Shown: positions 21,626 to 30,315, numbered from the stretch's first letter. The stretch is DNA of 38,140 nt from Burkholderiales bacterium (GCA_019751125.1 JAIENU010000169.1:1-38140); one strand, 5' to 3'. The notes: generated from the sequence alone by a model not told the origin. Numbers and translations: made by a program.

Positions 21626-22378
21626 TCAGGCGCCGGCGGTTTCGCCGTCCTCGACCTCGACAAACTCGTCGGAGCCACCCTTGACGATTTCCTTGATGCT
21701 GTTGCTGCGCCCTTCGAGCACGGCGTCAGCCATGCCGCGGGCGTAGAGCTTGATCGCGCGGCTGGAGTCATCGTTGCCGGGGATGATGTAATCCACACCT
21801 TCCGGCGAATGGTTGGTATCGACCACGCCGATCACCGGGATGCCGAGTTTCCTGGCTTCCGAGATCGCGCCCTTCTGGTAGCCGACATCAATGACGAACA
21901 GCGCGTCCGGCAGGCCGTTCATGTCCTTGATGCCGCCAAGGCTGCGCTCGAGTTTGATGATTTCGCGGTCAAAAGTCAGAGCCTCTTTTTTCGACAGCTT
22001 CTCGAAGGAGCCGTCTTCACGCATCGCCAGCAGATCCTTCAGGCGCTGGATCGAGCCTTTGACCGTCTTGAAGTTGGTGAGCATGCCGCCGAGCCAGCGG
22101 TAATCGACATACGGGGAGCTGCAGCGCAGCGCCTCTTCGCGCACGATCTCGCGCGCCTGGCGCTTGGTGCCGACAAACAGCACGGTGCCCTTGTTCGAGG
22201 TGAGCTGACGCACGAATTTCAGTGCATCCAGATACATCGCCATCGTCTTTTCGAGGTTGACGATGTGAATCTTGTTGCGGTGGCCGAAAATGAACGGCGC
22301 CATTTTCGGATTCCAGTAACGCGTCTGGTGGCCGAAGTGGACGCCGGCCTCGAGCATTTCGCGCATGGTGACTGACAT
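21626..22378 (-). CDS. rpsB: 30S ribosomal protein S2
   Basis: S2 binds late to the 30S subunit and bridges head and body. The 250-residue protein begins [24 protein letters not shown], the universal S2 signature, and contains [12 protein letters not shown] and [23 protein letters not shown]. The ATG at 22378 has an AGGAGA ribosome site upstream. The frame stays open 42 codons further, but that stretch is leader RNA without S2 similarity. In E. coli S2 represses its own operon through the leader, and a hairpin is present here too. Confidence 0.98.
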   Translation of the reverse strand: MSVTMREMLEAGVHFGHQTRYWNPKMAPFIFGHRNKIHIVNLEKTMAMYLDALKFVRQLTSNKGTVLFVGTKRQAREIVREEALRCSSPYVDYRWLGGMLTNFKTVKGSIQRLKDLLAMREDGSFEKLSKKEALTFDREIIKLERSLGGIKDMNGLPDALFVIDVGYQKGAISEARKLGIPVIGVVDTNHSPEGVDYIIPGNDDSSRAIKLYARGMADAVLEGRSNSIKEIVKGGSDEFVEVEDGETAGA

Positions 22379-22396
22379 GATGGTGATTCTCCTGTT

Positions 22397-22429
22397 AGGG
22401 TTGATCCGCCACTCGCCCAAGACAACCCT
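22397..22429 (-). promoter_or_regulatory. Hairpin in rpsB leader above the ribosome site
   Basis: In the roughly 130-base rpsB leader, AGGGTTG and CAACCCT form a perfect 7-bp stem with a 19-base loop, ending about 5 bases before the AGGAGA ribosome site. The position fits translational autoregulation by S2, which is known for the E. coli rpsB leader. The stem is seen directly; similarity to the E. coli S2 motif and function are inferred. Confidence 0.4.
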
Positions 22430-22515
22430 TGCGGGCACCCTTAACGTCGGCAAGTGTGAGTAGTCCCGGTCCGGCAGCGCCACCATGGCCCTGCGACAAA
22501 CCAAGCTAACTCGTT

Positions 22516-22545
22516 ATTTTAACACGCAAAGAACCACGCTCTCAA
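22516..22545 (-). promoter_or_regulatory. Sigma-70 promoter of the rpsB operon
   Basis: On the minus strand TTGAGA (22540-22545) and TAAAAT (22516-22521) are separated by 18 bases. Transcription would begin near 22509, giving a leader of about 130 bases. It is the best promoter-like match in the 271-base gap between the divergent rpsB and map genes and is correctly oriented for the long minus-strand block. Confidence 0.65.
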
Positions 22546-22583
22546 GCCGCCCGGATCACCCTGGCAGGACCTCTTCAGTCAAA

Positions 22584-22612
22584 TTTTTCTAATCGGCACA
22601 AGCTGTTAGAAT
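22584..22612 (+). promoter_or_regulatory. Candidate promoter for map-glnD
   Basis: A TAGAAT -10-like hexamer at 22607-22612 lies 38 bases before the map start. The -35 region 17 bases upstream is only T-rich (TTTTTC), so the match is weak. It is the only plausible plus-strand candidate I found in the gap. Confidence 0.4.
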
Positions 22613-22649
22613 CGCTCCGTCCTGCAGCAACACCGCCACCCCTCCTGTC

Positions 22650-23447
22650 ATGTCCGTAGAACTGAAGACTCCCGAAGACATCGCCGGGATGCGTATTGCC
22701 GGTCGCCTGGCCTCGGAAGTCCTTGATTTTATTACGCCTTACGTCCAGGCCGGGATTACCACCGGGGAAATCGACCGGCTCTGCCACGACTACATCGTCA
22801 ATGTCCAGGGCACCATCCCGGCGCCGCTGAATTACACGCCGCCGGGCTATACCCCGTACCCGAAGTCGATCTGCACTTCGGTCAACCACGTGGTCTGTCA
22901 CGGCGTGCCGGGTGAAAAACGCCTGAAAAACGGCGACATCATCAATATCGACATCACCGTGATCAAGGACGGCTACCACGGTGACACCAGCCGCATGTTC
23001 TACGTCGGTTCCCCTTCGATCCAGGCCAAACGCCTGGTAGAGCTGACCTACGACTGCATGTGGCGCGGCATCCGTGCAATCCGGCCGGGCAACACCCTCG
23101 GCGACATCGGTCACGCCATCCAGAGCCACGCCGAGAGCCACGGCTTCAGCATCGTGCGCGAATTCTGCGGACACGGCATCGGCAAAAAATTCCATGAAGA
23201 TCCGCAGATCCTGCATTACGGTCGCCCCGGGGCCGGCATGCGCCTTGAAGCCGGCATGATCTTCACCGTTGAGCCGATGATCAATGCCGGAAAGCCGGAC
23301 ATCCGGCAGATGGCCGATGGCTGGACCATTGTCACCAAGGACCACAGCCTGTCCGCGCAGTGGGAACACACCGTGCTGGTCACGCCGGCCGGTTTCGAGG
23401 TGCTGACCGTATCCGCGGGCACCCCGCCCGAGCCCGCAACGGTATAA
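22650..23447 (+). CDS. map: Type I methionine aminopeptidase
   Basis: Map removes the initiator methionine from nascent proteins. The 265-residue protein has all five metal ligands at the expected places: Asp101, Asp112, His175 (CGHGIG), Glu208 (FTVEPM) and Glu239 (QWEHT), each four residues later than in E. coli Map. It is divergent from rpsB, a common arrangement, and followed after 5 bases by glnD. The ATG at 22650 gives the standard N-terminus MSVELKTPEDIAGMR. Confidence 0.97.
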   Translation: MSVELKTPEDIAGMRIAGRLASEVLDFITPYVQAGITTGEIDRLCHDYIVNVQGTIPAPLNYTPPGYTPYPKSICTSVNHVVCHGVPGEKRLKNGDIINIDITVIKDGYHGDTSRMFYVGSPSIQAKRLVELTYDCMWRGIRAIRPGNTLGDIGHAIQSHAESHGFSIVREFCGHGIGKKFHEDPQILHYGRPGAGMRLEAGMIFTVEPMINAGKPDIRQMADGWTIVTKDHSLSAQWEHTVLVTPAGFEVLTVSAGTPPEPATV

Positions 23448-23452
23448 GCGGC

Positions 23453-26020
23453 ATGGCCGCCCGGCGCAGCGCCACCGATCCGGCTGCACAGCGCAACGCG
23501 CTGACTGACGCGCGCGGTGCGCTGCGTGAGCGTTTCGAGGCCGGCACGATCAGTCGCGAACTGCTTCGACAGCTCGCCCTGCTCACTGACCGCCACCTTC
23601 GAATCGCCTGGAATGCCCAGGAAATGCCAAGGGAGGCGGCCCTGGTCGCTGTTGGCGGGTATGGCCGTGGCCAGCTGTTCCCATACTCCGATGTCGATAT
23701 CCTGATCCTGTTGCCCGAGGCTGCGGATGAGGCGTTGCGCAGCAAGCTGGAAAACCTGGTCGGCCGGTTCTGGGATATCGGCCTAGAAGTCGGCCATAGC
23801 GTGCGCACCCTGGAGGAATGCTTCGAAGTCGCCGCCAGTGACATCACCGTACAGACCACCATGCTCGAATCGCGGCTGCTCGCCGGCAACCGCGAGCTCC
23901 ATCAACGCTTTGCACGCAAGCTGCAGCAGTCCATCGACCCTGCGGCCTTTTTCCGCGCCAAACACCTCGAGCAGCAGGACCGCCACCGCCGCCATGCAGA
24001 AACCAACCTGGAGCCCAATCTCAAGGAGAGCGCCGGCGGCCTGCGCGACCTGAACACCATCCTATGGATTTCACGGGCTGCTGGCCTCAGCCGCACCTGG
24101 CTGGAACTTGCCCGCCGCGGCTTCATCACCCGCGACGAGGCGGTCGCAATCGGCCGCCACGAACGCGTATTGGAATTGCTCCGGATACGCCTGCACTACC
24201 TGGCCGGCCGCCGCGAGGACCGGCTGCTGTTCGACCACCAGCACGCACTCGCACGCCAGCTCGGTTTTGCCGAACGGGTCGGCAAGCGTGCCAGCGAGCG
24301 GCTGATGCAACGCTACTATCAGACGGCCAAGGCAGTCTCGCAGCTCAACACCATCCTGCTGCAGAACCTGGACCGCCGCATTTCCCCGCCGGGCAACCGC
24401 AAGGTGAAGCCGCTCAACGAGCGTTTTGTCATTCTTGGCGACCTGCTCTCGGCACCCGACGAAACCATTTTCGAGCGCGACCCGGCGGCGATACTCGAAG
24501 CCTTCGCATTGATGCAGCAGCACCCTGAAATCAAGGCTGTGGGCGCCTTCACACTGCGCGCCCTCTGGCGGGCGCGCCGCCGCATTACACCTTCGGCACG
24601 GCGCGATCCGCGGCTGCATGAACTGTTCCTCGGCATCCTGCGCAGCCCGACGCGGGTGATCCGCGAGCTGCGGCGCATGCACCAGTTCGACATCCTCGGC
24701 CGCTACATCCCCGCCTTCGGCCGCATCGTCGGCCAGATGCAGCATGACCTTTACCATGTCTACACCGTCGACGAACACATCCTGAAAGTGGTGCGCAACC
24801 TGCGCCGCTTCGCCGTGCCCGAGCTCGCCCACGAATTTCCGCTGTGCAGCCGCCTGATCAGTGAATTCGAGCGGCCGGAACTGCTCTACCTCGGCGGCCT
24901 GTTTCACGACATTGCCAAGGGGCGTGGCGGTGATCACTCCGAGCTCGGCAAAAGTGATGCGCTGCGTTTCTGCAAGTTGCACGACCTGCCGCAGGAAGAC
25001 TGTGAACTGGTCGCCTGGCTGGTCGAGCAGCATCTGGTGATGTCCTCCACTGCACAAAAGCAGGATCTCGCTGATCCCGAGGTCATCCGGGCCTTTGCCG
25101 ACCGCGTCGGCAACGACCGCCGTCTGGTTGCCTTGTACCTGCTCAGTGTTGCCGACATCCGCGGCACCAGCCCCAAAGTCTGGAATGCATGGAAAGCCAA
25201 GCTGCTGGAGGATCTGTTTCATGCGACCCGGCGGCTGCTCGCCGGCAACAGCCCTGCGCCCCAGGACGGCCAGCGTGCGCGGCAGGAGGAAGCACGCGCC
25301 ATCCTCCGCCTCTACGCCCTCGACGAAAAAGCCTACAGCGCGCTGTGGGAACAGCTCGACACCGCGTACTTCCTGCGCCACGACGCCCAGGAAATCGCAT
25401 GGCACACGCGCCAGCTGTCGGGCAAGGTTGATACCCGCGAACCATTGGTGCGGGCACGGCTGTCACAGGTGGGTGAAGGCCTTCAGGTGCTGGTTTACAC
25501 GCCCGACCAGAAGGAACTGTTTTCGCGCATCTGCAGTTTTTTTGAAAGCATCAGTTTCGACATCTTCGAAGCCAAGGTGCACCCCACACGCAACGGCTAC
25601 GCGCTGGACACCTTCCAGATCCAGGACGCCTCCGGGCGGCAGATCGGCTACCGCGACCTGATCAGCTACATCGAATACGAACTCACGGCGCGGCTGGCCA
25701 GCCAGGGCCCGCTGCCACCGCTGTCACGGCCACGGCTGAGCCGGCAATTGCGCCATTTCCCGATCACGCCACAGGTCAGCATCCAGGCCGACGAACGCGG
25801 CACCTACCGCATCCTGTCCATCGTTGCCGGCGACCGGCCTGGCCTGCTGTCGCGGATTTCGCGCACGTTGACCGCCTTCGATATCAATCTGCATTCCGCA
25901 AAGATCAACACCCTCGGCTCGCGCGCGGAAGACATTTTTGTGGTCAGCGGCGCCGCGTTGTCCAACCCTAAAGCCAGCGTGCAGTTTGAAAGCGAGCTGC
26001 TCGACCAGCTCAAGGTCTGA
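23453..26020 (+). CDS. glnD: PII uridylyltransferase/uridylyl-removing enzyme
   Basis: GlnD senses glutamine and adds or removes UMP on PII proteins to control nitrogen assimilation. The 855-residue protein has a nucleotidyltransferase domain with GGYGRGQLFPYSDVDILIL (about residues 68-86, Asp80 and Asp82 catalytic) and a middle region with HDLYHVYTVDEH. It then has an HD hydrolase domain with LFHDIAKGRGGDHSELG near residue 483 and two C-terminal ACT domains starting near residues 678 and 784. The ATG at 23453, 5 bases after map, is the first credible start; the frame is open further back inside map. Length is normal for the family (E. coli 890). Confidence 0.96.
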   Translation: MAARRSATDPAAQRNALTDARGALRERFEAGTISRELLRQLALLTDRHLRIAWNAQEMPREAALVAVGGYGRGQLFPYSDVDILILLPEAADEALRSKLENLVGRFWDIGLEVGHSVRTLEECFEVAASDITVQTTMLESRLLAGNRELHQRFARKLQQSIDPAAFFRAKHLEQQDRHRRHAETNLEPNLKESAGGLRDLNTILWISRAAGLSRTWLELARRGFITRDEAVAIGRHERVLELLRIRLHYLAGRREDRLLFDHQHALARQLGFAERVGKRASERLMQRYYQTAKAVSQLNTILLQNLDRRISPPGNRKVKPLNERFVILGDLLSAPDETIFERDPAAILEAFALMQQHPEIKAVGAFTLRALWRARRRITPSARRDPRLHELFLGILRSPTRVIRELRRMHQFDILGRYIPAFGRIVGQMQHDLYHVYTVDEHILKVVRNLRRFAVPELAHEFPLCSRLISEFERPELLYLGGLFHDIAKGRGGDHSELGKSDALRFCKLHDLPQEDCELVAWLVEQHLVMSSTAQKQDLADPEVIRAFADRVGNDRRLVALYLLSVADIRGTSPKVWNAWKAKLLEDLFHATRRLLAGNSPAPQDGQRARQEEARAILRLYALDEKAYSALWEQLDTAYFLRHDAQEIAWHTRQLSGKVDTREPLVRARLSQVGEGLQVLVYTPDQKELFSRICSFFESISFDIFEAKVHPTRNGYALDTFQIQDASGRQIGYRDLISYIEYELTARLASQGPLPPLSRPRLSRQLRHFPITPQVSIQADERGTYRILSIVAGDRPGLLSRISRTLTAFDINLHSAKINTLGSRAEDIFVVSGAALSNPKASVQFESELLDQLKV

Positions 26021-26040
26021 CCGGCGAAGGCACGCCGGTC
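26019..26040 (+). terminator. GC-rich stem-loop at the end of glnD
   Basis: GACCGGCG and CGCCGGTC form a perfect 8-bp stem with a 6-base loop beginning inside the glnD stop codon. There is no T tract after it, so it is not a classic intrinsic terminator; it may protect the transcript end or aid Rho-dependent ending. The rest of the 117-base convergent gap to soxB shows nothing I can name. Confidence 0.35.
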
Positions 26041-26137
26041 TCGCCGCGGATGTATCAGATATTGGGGGCGATGCGGATTGCCTCGAGGGCCTGCGCCGGC
26101 GCGCAACAGGACAGCCGTCAGACAACCAGCAAACGCG

Positions 26138-27832
26138 TCATGCCAGGCCCTGGTTGCCACCCATGCCGATCAGGCGCGGCAGATTGGGCCGCCGTGGCTT
26201 GACCGTCTTGATCTGTTTCAGATAATTCTCCACCACTTCCCACACCGGCTCGCCAATCGCGCCGGGATTGACCGGCGCCCAACCCGCCACCTTGTAGCGT
26301 TTGCCGGCCTCAATCAGCTGGCCACCGATGCGCATGTCATCAATGCGCTTGCCCATGGCCGCCCGCGGATCACAGCTGTAGGTCAGTCCGCCCACACGCA
26401 CCATGTCACCGCCCTGCTGCAGGTAGGGATCCGGATTGAACAGGTTGTCGCAGACATCCTCGAGGATGATCTTGATGTCGGCACCGGAAATTTCGTTGAC
26501 CGTGACCGTCGGGTAGGTGATCGCGGTCTGGTCCATCAGGTGTTCGCGCAGGATGGTCTGCCCCGGCAGCAGCGTAGTACCCCAGCGGAAACCCGGGGAA
26601 AAGCCGATCTCGGCACCTTTTACTGACATCAGGGCATCGAGGATCAACTGGTCAAAAGTGCCGTTGAAATTGCCGCGCCGGTAGAGCAGCCCTTCGGTCA
26701 CGGCCAGGGGTTCGCGCAGCTTTGCGGCGAACGGCGCACGCACGCGATCGATCAGATTCTGCATCTGCGCATCGGCCGGCAGCAGGTTCGAAAACACCGG
26801 CAACAGGCGGTAGCGGAAATCTGAGACACCGCTGCTGCTGACATCAAGATCGAGTACGGCGAGGAATTTGCCGTTGGAACCGGCATTGGTAACGACGGTC
26901 TTGCCGCCGCCATTGCTGACCACCACCGGCACCGGCACGCCGTCATGGGTGTGGCCGCCGAGGATGGCATCGATGCCACGCACCCGGCCGGCGAGCTTGA
27001 CGTCGACATCCATGCCGTTGTGCGACAGCAACACTACTGCACGAGCGCCCTTGGCGCGCACTTCATTGACCAGGTCCTGCAGCTCGGACTCCTGGATGCC
27101 GAAGGTCCACTCCGGCACCAGATAGCGTGGATTCGCGATCGGCGTGTACGGAAAAGCCTGGCCGATGATCGCCACCGGCACGCCGTTCATTTCGCGGATC
27201 ACCCAGGGTTTGAACACCGGATCGCCGAAATCAGTGGTCTTCACGTTATGCGCCAGGAATTCGATCGGCGCCAGCGACTTGACCGCCTCCTGCACGCGAT
27301 GGTCGCCGTAGGTGAATTCCCAGTGCGCGGTCATGATGTCGACGCCAAGCTGCTTGCAGGCGTCGATCATGTCCTGCCCCTTGGTCCACAGCGCGGTGGC
27401 CGAACCTTGCCAGGTGTCGCCGCCGTCGAGCAGCAATGCACCGGGCCGGCTTGCACGCAGGCGCTTGACCAGCGTGGTCATATGGGCAAACCCGCCGACC
27501 TTGCCGTAACGCCGTGCCGCGGCCGCGAAATCAAGATAGGTGAAGGCATGTGCTTCGGCGGTTCCGGGCGTGATGCCGGCCTGTTTCAGCAGATGCTCGC
27601 CGACCAGGTGGGGAAACCGTCCCGCCGACTCGCCAACGCCGATGTTGGCACTCGGCTCGCGGAAATGGATCGGCAGCAGCTGCGCATGGCAGTCCGTGAA
27701 ATGCAGCAGGCTGACATTGCCGAAGCGCGGCAGGTCGTACAGCTTCTGTGCAACCTGGGCATGCGCCGCATCAAGTGGCACGCCGCAGGCCGCCGCCGCG
27801 GCCAGCGTGCCCAGGAATTCCCTGCGGTTCAC
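26138..27832 (-). CDS. soxB: Thiosulfohydrolase SoxB
   Basis: SoxB releases sulfate from the cysteine S-thiosulfonate on SoxY in the periplasm, using two manganese ions. The 564-residue precursor has a twin-arginine signal (NRREFLG) with cleavage probably near AHA. The 5'-nucleotidase-like motifs follow: LLHFTDCHA (Asp47, His49), DGGDTW (Asp136, Asp139), AHWEFTYG (His170, Glu172) and GGHTHDG. The start is the GTG at 27832, whose first bases overlap the soxX TGA stop as GTGA, implying coupled translation. The frame is open far upstream through soxX, but that is a shadow. It is the last gene of the sox operon and convergent with glnD. Confidence 0.96.
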   Translation of the reverse strand: MNRREFLGTLAAAAACGVPLDAAHAQVAQKLYDLPRFGNVSLLHFTDCHAQLLPIHFREPSANIGVGESAGRFPHLVGEHLLKQAGITPGTAEAHAFTYLDFAAAARRYGKVGGFAHMTTLVKRLRASRPGALLLDGGDTWQGSATALWTKGQDMIDACKQLGVDIMTAHWEFTYGDHRVQEAVKSLAPIEFLAHNVKTTDFGDPVFKPWVIREMNGVPVAIIGQAFPYTPIANPRYLVPEWTFGIQESELQDLVNEVRAKGARAVVLLSHNGMDVDVKLAGRVRGIDAILGGHTHDGVPVPVVVSNGGGKTVVTNAGSNGKFLAVLDLDVSSSGVSDFRYRLLPVFSNLLPADAQMQNLIDRVRAPFAAKLREPLAVTEGLLYRRGNFNGTFDQLILDALMSVKGAEIGFSPGFRWGTTLLPGQTILREHLMDQTAITYPTVTVNEISGADIKIILEDVCDNLFNPDPYLQQGGDMVRVGGLTYSCDPRAAMGKRIDDMRIGGQLIEAGKRYKVAGWAPVNPGAIGEPVWEVVENYLKQIKTVKPRRPNLPRLIGMGGNQGLA

Positions 27833-28458
27833 TGGTTTACCGGTGAATTCGGATCCAGCAGCAGCGCGGTGACATCCCTGATCTGCTGCTCGGTGAGGAT
27901 GCCGTTGTGGCCGAAACGCGGCATGTTGGAACAGGCAGTGAAAGCCTGCGGGTTGTAGATGCGGCCGTAGGTGTAGCGCTGCATCTCGGGCGAGGCGCCA
28001 CCCCGGAGCTTGCCGTAGTTGTACAGGCTGGGCCCGATGGTGCCGAAGGAAATCTCCTCCTTGCTGACCTGATGGCAGGCGTAGCAGTTGCCACCCGAAG
28101 GGGTTTTCGGATTGTCGGAGAACTGCATGCCGACGCCCGTCTGCGCGATGCGCTCGCCGGCGCGCCAGTCGCCCATCAGATTGCCGTCTGCCGGATACTT
28201 GATCGCGGCAAAATTCGCTTTCTCGATGCGCGCCGCAAGTTCCTTGGCGATGGTCACCGTCGGCGGGTTGCTGCAATGTTTTTGCGCATCATCCTGATCC
28301 AGCCGGTCCAGTCCTGCCTGGCCTTGCGCCCTGAACGAGGCCTTGATGATGTTGAGGTCTTCCGCAGTCACCGCCTCCATCTGGCGGGGACCGGTTGCAC
28401 AGCCTGCGGCTACCAGCACGGAGACTACAGCGGGCAATGCCCAATACACCGGTTTCAT
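27829..28458 (-). CDS. soxX: Sulfur oxidation c-type cytochrome SoxX
   Basis: SoxX is the electron-accepting partner of SoxA; the pair attaches thiosulfate to SoxY. The 209-residue precursor has one haem site, CYACH (Cys125, Cys128, His129), and the distal Met in SNMPRFG (Met179), typical of SoxX. The N-terminus MKPVYWALPAVVSVLVAAGC looks like a lipoprotein signal with Cys20, so the protein may be membrane-anchored. About 100 residues lie before the haem domain, the long form of the family. Cys62 and Cys176 could form a disulfide. The ATG at 28458 is preferred because GAGGAG lies at good spacing; the ATG at 28467 abuts that site. It is 13 bases after soxA. Confidence 0.95.
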   Translation of the reverse strand: MKPVYWALPAVVSVLVAAGCATGPRQMEAVTAEDLNIIKASFRAQGQAGLDRLDQDDAQKHCSNPPTVTIAKELAARIEKANFAAIKYPADGNLMGDWRAGERIAQTGVGMQFSDNPKTPSGGNCYACHQVSKEEISFGTIGPSLYNYGKLRGGASPEMQRYTYGRIYNPQAFTACSNMPRFGHNGILTEQQIRDVTALLLDPNSPVNQ

Positions 28459-28471
28459 GATGTTCATCTCC

Positions 28472-29293
28472 TCAGCGTTTGATGGCCGGCGCGTTGAACG
28501 CGGCGCCATTGGCGTTGTAGGCCAGGAAGGTGGTCAGCGCGATCGACAGCTCCGAAGCAAATTCCAGCTCGGGAAAACGCTGCTGGCGGAAGCAGTCATA
28601 GAGCCGCCACTGGAAAGTGCGCAGCTCGCCCTGCGAAACGCGGTAGGCCGGCCAAGTGGTATAGCCCAGCTGTGCGCCCTTTTTCTGCGTCAGGTTGGGC
28701 AGATCCTGCAGTCGGATGCGCTTGTTGTCCTCGGCGTGGCAGGTGGAGCAGGAAAAATCATGGGGCCCGCCGCGGAAATAGAACGCTTTTTCACCCAGTT
28801 CGTAGGCACGCTGCACCTTGGGATGGTTCAGCGACACCTTCATCACCACGCCCCTCGATTCGGAGGTGATCCAGGCGGCCAGCGCTTCGAAATCCGAACG
28901 GTTGCTGCCGGAACCGAACACGCGTCTGGTCGCATCGGCCTTGCTGAATCCCTGCACCGTCATCATGCAATGCAGAAGCCGGGTTTCCAGATCCATCACC
29001 CGGTCGGCATCGGCAAAGTACCGCGGCAGCTCGGCATAGGCGCCCTTGACCACGCCCCTGCCCTTGCCGAGATCGCATTGCTCCAGCGAAACCTGCTTCG
29101 GGCCGCGCTTCTGTTTCCACAGATCCTCGCCCCGGGCCTCCCACAGCTCGGCCGGATTACCGTCCTGCAGCTGAGCGCGATAGCGCGCGATTTCGTCGAG
29201 TGTGTTGTTCTGCGCCCATGCACCCGCCGCCAGCAGCGGGCCGAACAGCAGGGCCAAACCGAGGTTTTTGCCGATCCCCAGGTATCTGTTCAT
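28472..29293 (-). CDS. soxA: L-cysteine S-thiosulfotransferase SoxA, monohaem form
   Basis: SoxA joins thiosulfate oxidatively to the carrier cysteine of SoxY. The 273-residue precursor has a signal peptide ending GAWAQ. It has a single haem site CSTCH (Cys182, Cys185, His186) and the catalytic haem-ligand cysteine Cys234 in YDCFRQQRFPEL. The N-terminal domain has only single cysteines (Cys73, Cys109) where dihaem SoxA proteins carry a CxxCH, so this is the monohaem type with a probable disulfide. The ATG at 29293 has a GAGGAG ribosome site. It is separated from soxZ by an unusually long gap of 190 bases. Confidence 0.95.
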   Translation of the reverse strand: MNRYLGIGKNLGLALLFGPLLAAGAWAQNNTLDEIARYRAQLQDGNPAELWEARGEDLWKQKRGPKQVSLEQCDLGKGRGVVKGAYAELPRYFADADRVMDLETRLLHCMMTVQGFSKADATRRVFGSGSNRSDFEALAAWITSESRGVVMKVSLNHPKVQRAYELGEKAFYFRGGPHDFSCSTCHAEDNKRIRLQDLPNLTQKKGAQLGYTTWPAYRVSQGELRTFQWRLYDCFRQQRFPELEFASELSIALTTFLAYNANGAAFNAPAIKR

Positions 29294-29347
29294 CCTGATC
29301 TCCTCATGATGTGACGCGGGGTGCATTACAGCAGCCCTCCACGCAGG

Positions 29348-29408
29348 TCCGGCATCAATCTGCGGGATGTCCACAGCAGACTGCCGGATCCGATTTTTTT
29401 ATATAAAA
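29348..29408. other. Hairpin, T run and AT palindrome in the soxZ-soxA gap
   Basis: Within the 190-base gap, TCCGGCA (29348-29354) pairs with TGCCGGA (29382-29388), and TCTGC (29359-29363) pairs with GCAGA (29376-29380) inside it. On the plus strand a run of seven T (29394-29400) follows, then the palindrome TTTTATATAAAA (29397-29408). Read on the plus strand this resembles a terminator, opposite to sox transcription; read on the minus strand it is an AT-rich block followed by a hairpin ahead of soxA. Structure seen directly; role unknown. Confidence 0.4.
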
Positions 29409-29483
29409 CAACAGCTTACAAAAAACTCGAGCAATCCCAAGCCGTACTGCCGGTCAGCCGGGATGACACAAGCAACAGGGATT

Positions 29484-29795
29484 TCAGTTGATCACGCCTT
29501 CGTCGCTGCGCTTGTCGCCCTTGTTGTCTTCCCAGGTGACAATGATCTTCTCGCCTTTCTGTCCGCCCTTGAACTCGAACTCAAGGTAGGGATTCTTGGC
29601 CACTGCAGGGCCCCAAAGCGCCGTCAGCACCGTCTTGCCCTGATGCGTGGCTGTGACGTTGCGGATGAAATGCGCCGGAACCAGCTTGCCCGAAGCATCC
29701 TTGCGCTGGCCGGTTTCCATTTCGTGGCTCATCAGCACCCTGACGTTGACCACACCATCGCGCGCAACGGCGCGGATTCTCATCGGATCTGCCAT
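29484..29795 (-). CDS. soxZ: Thiosulfate oxidation carrier complex protein SoxZ
   Basis: SoxZ is the partner of SoxY and helps present the carrier arm to SoxXA, SoxB and SoxCD. The 103-residue protein is a small immunoglobulin-like beta-sandwich protein beginning MADPMRIRAVARDGVVNVRV, with HFIRNVTATHQGKTVL, typical of SoxZ. It has no signal peptide; SoxYZ is carried through the Tat pathway by the SoxY signal. It follows soxY by 15 bases. The ATG at 29795 is preceded by a GGAGAA ribosome site. Confidence 0.96.
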   Translation of the reverse strand: MADPMRIRAVARDGVVNVRVLMSHEMETGQRKDASGKLVPAHFIRNVTATHQGKTVLTALWGPAVAKNPYLEFEFKGGQKGEKIIVTWEDNKGDKRSDEGVIN

Positions 29796-29810
29796 GATTT
29801 TTCTCCGGGT

Positions 29811-30266
29811 TCAGCCGCCGCAGCCGCCGAGGGTGATCTTGATTTCTTTTTTCGCGACATAAAACCTGCCGTCAGCCTTGACCAGTGCATAGACGTCGGA
29901 GGTCTGCCCCATCTTGACCCGCGTCGATACATTGCCGACCGTGCCCGACGGGATGCCGAAGCTGCCGACCAGCGGCTGCGGGTTCTTTTCGACAAACAAG
30001 GCGATCAATTCCGTGCCAGGCAGCTTGCTTTCAACACCCACCGGCACCACGGCGCCGTTTTCGGCAATCGCCGGCGCCTTGATGATGATCGCATCGGAAA
30101 CGGTCTGGTTCGGCCCGCCCACCGCGCGCATCGCCTCGGCCAGGGTTTTCATGGTGAAAGGATCGCTCTGCGCCAGCGCCTCGCCGGGACTGATGACGCC
30201 CGCCGCAAGCAGCATGGCAATCAGGCCACCACCGGACTGAATGGCTTTTCTTCGTGAATGGTTCAT
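29811..30266 (-). CDS. soxY: Thiosulfate oxidation carrier protein SoxY
   Basis: SoxY carries sulfur intermediates covalently on a C-terminal cysteine in the periplasm. The 151-residue precursor has a twin-arginine signal (NHSRRKAIQSGGG) cleaved near LAQ and ends in the conserved swinging arm GGCGG with Cys149. A strong GAGGAGG ribosome site lies before the ATG at 30266, fitting the high level needed for a carrier. It lies 49 bases after soxD and 15 before soxZ. Confidence 0.97.
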   Translation of the reverse strand: MNHSRRKAIQSGGGLIAMLLAAGVISPGEALAQSDPFTMKTLAEAMRAVGGPNQTVSDAIIIKAPAIAENGAVVPVGVESKLPGTELIALFVEKNPQPLVGSFGIPSGTVGNVSTRVKMGQTSDVYALVKADGRFYVAKKEIKITLGGCGG

Positions 30267-30315
30267 GGTTCCTCCTCGTTCAACGGTAGTTGCTCAAACT
30301 TTATTGAATCGGTTT

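Noticed and set aside
22379-22504. 42-codon extension of rpsB
   Set aside because: The S2 signature starts at 22378 with a ribosome site directly upstream; the extension matches the leader RNA and no S2 protein.
22987-23447. Upstream start of glnD inside map
   Set aside because: The frame is open back to 23360 but the added residues are shadow sequence; the ATG at 23453 gives a normal GlnD N-terminus.
26945-27958. 337-codon plus-strand open frame opposite soxB and soxX
   Set aside because: Antisense shadow with no domain, start signal or conservation clue.
27833-28276. N-terminal extension of soxB across soxX
   Set aside because: It overlaps the clear soxX haem domain in another frame, and the Tat signal begins at the GTG at 27832.
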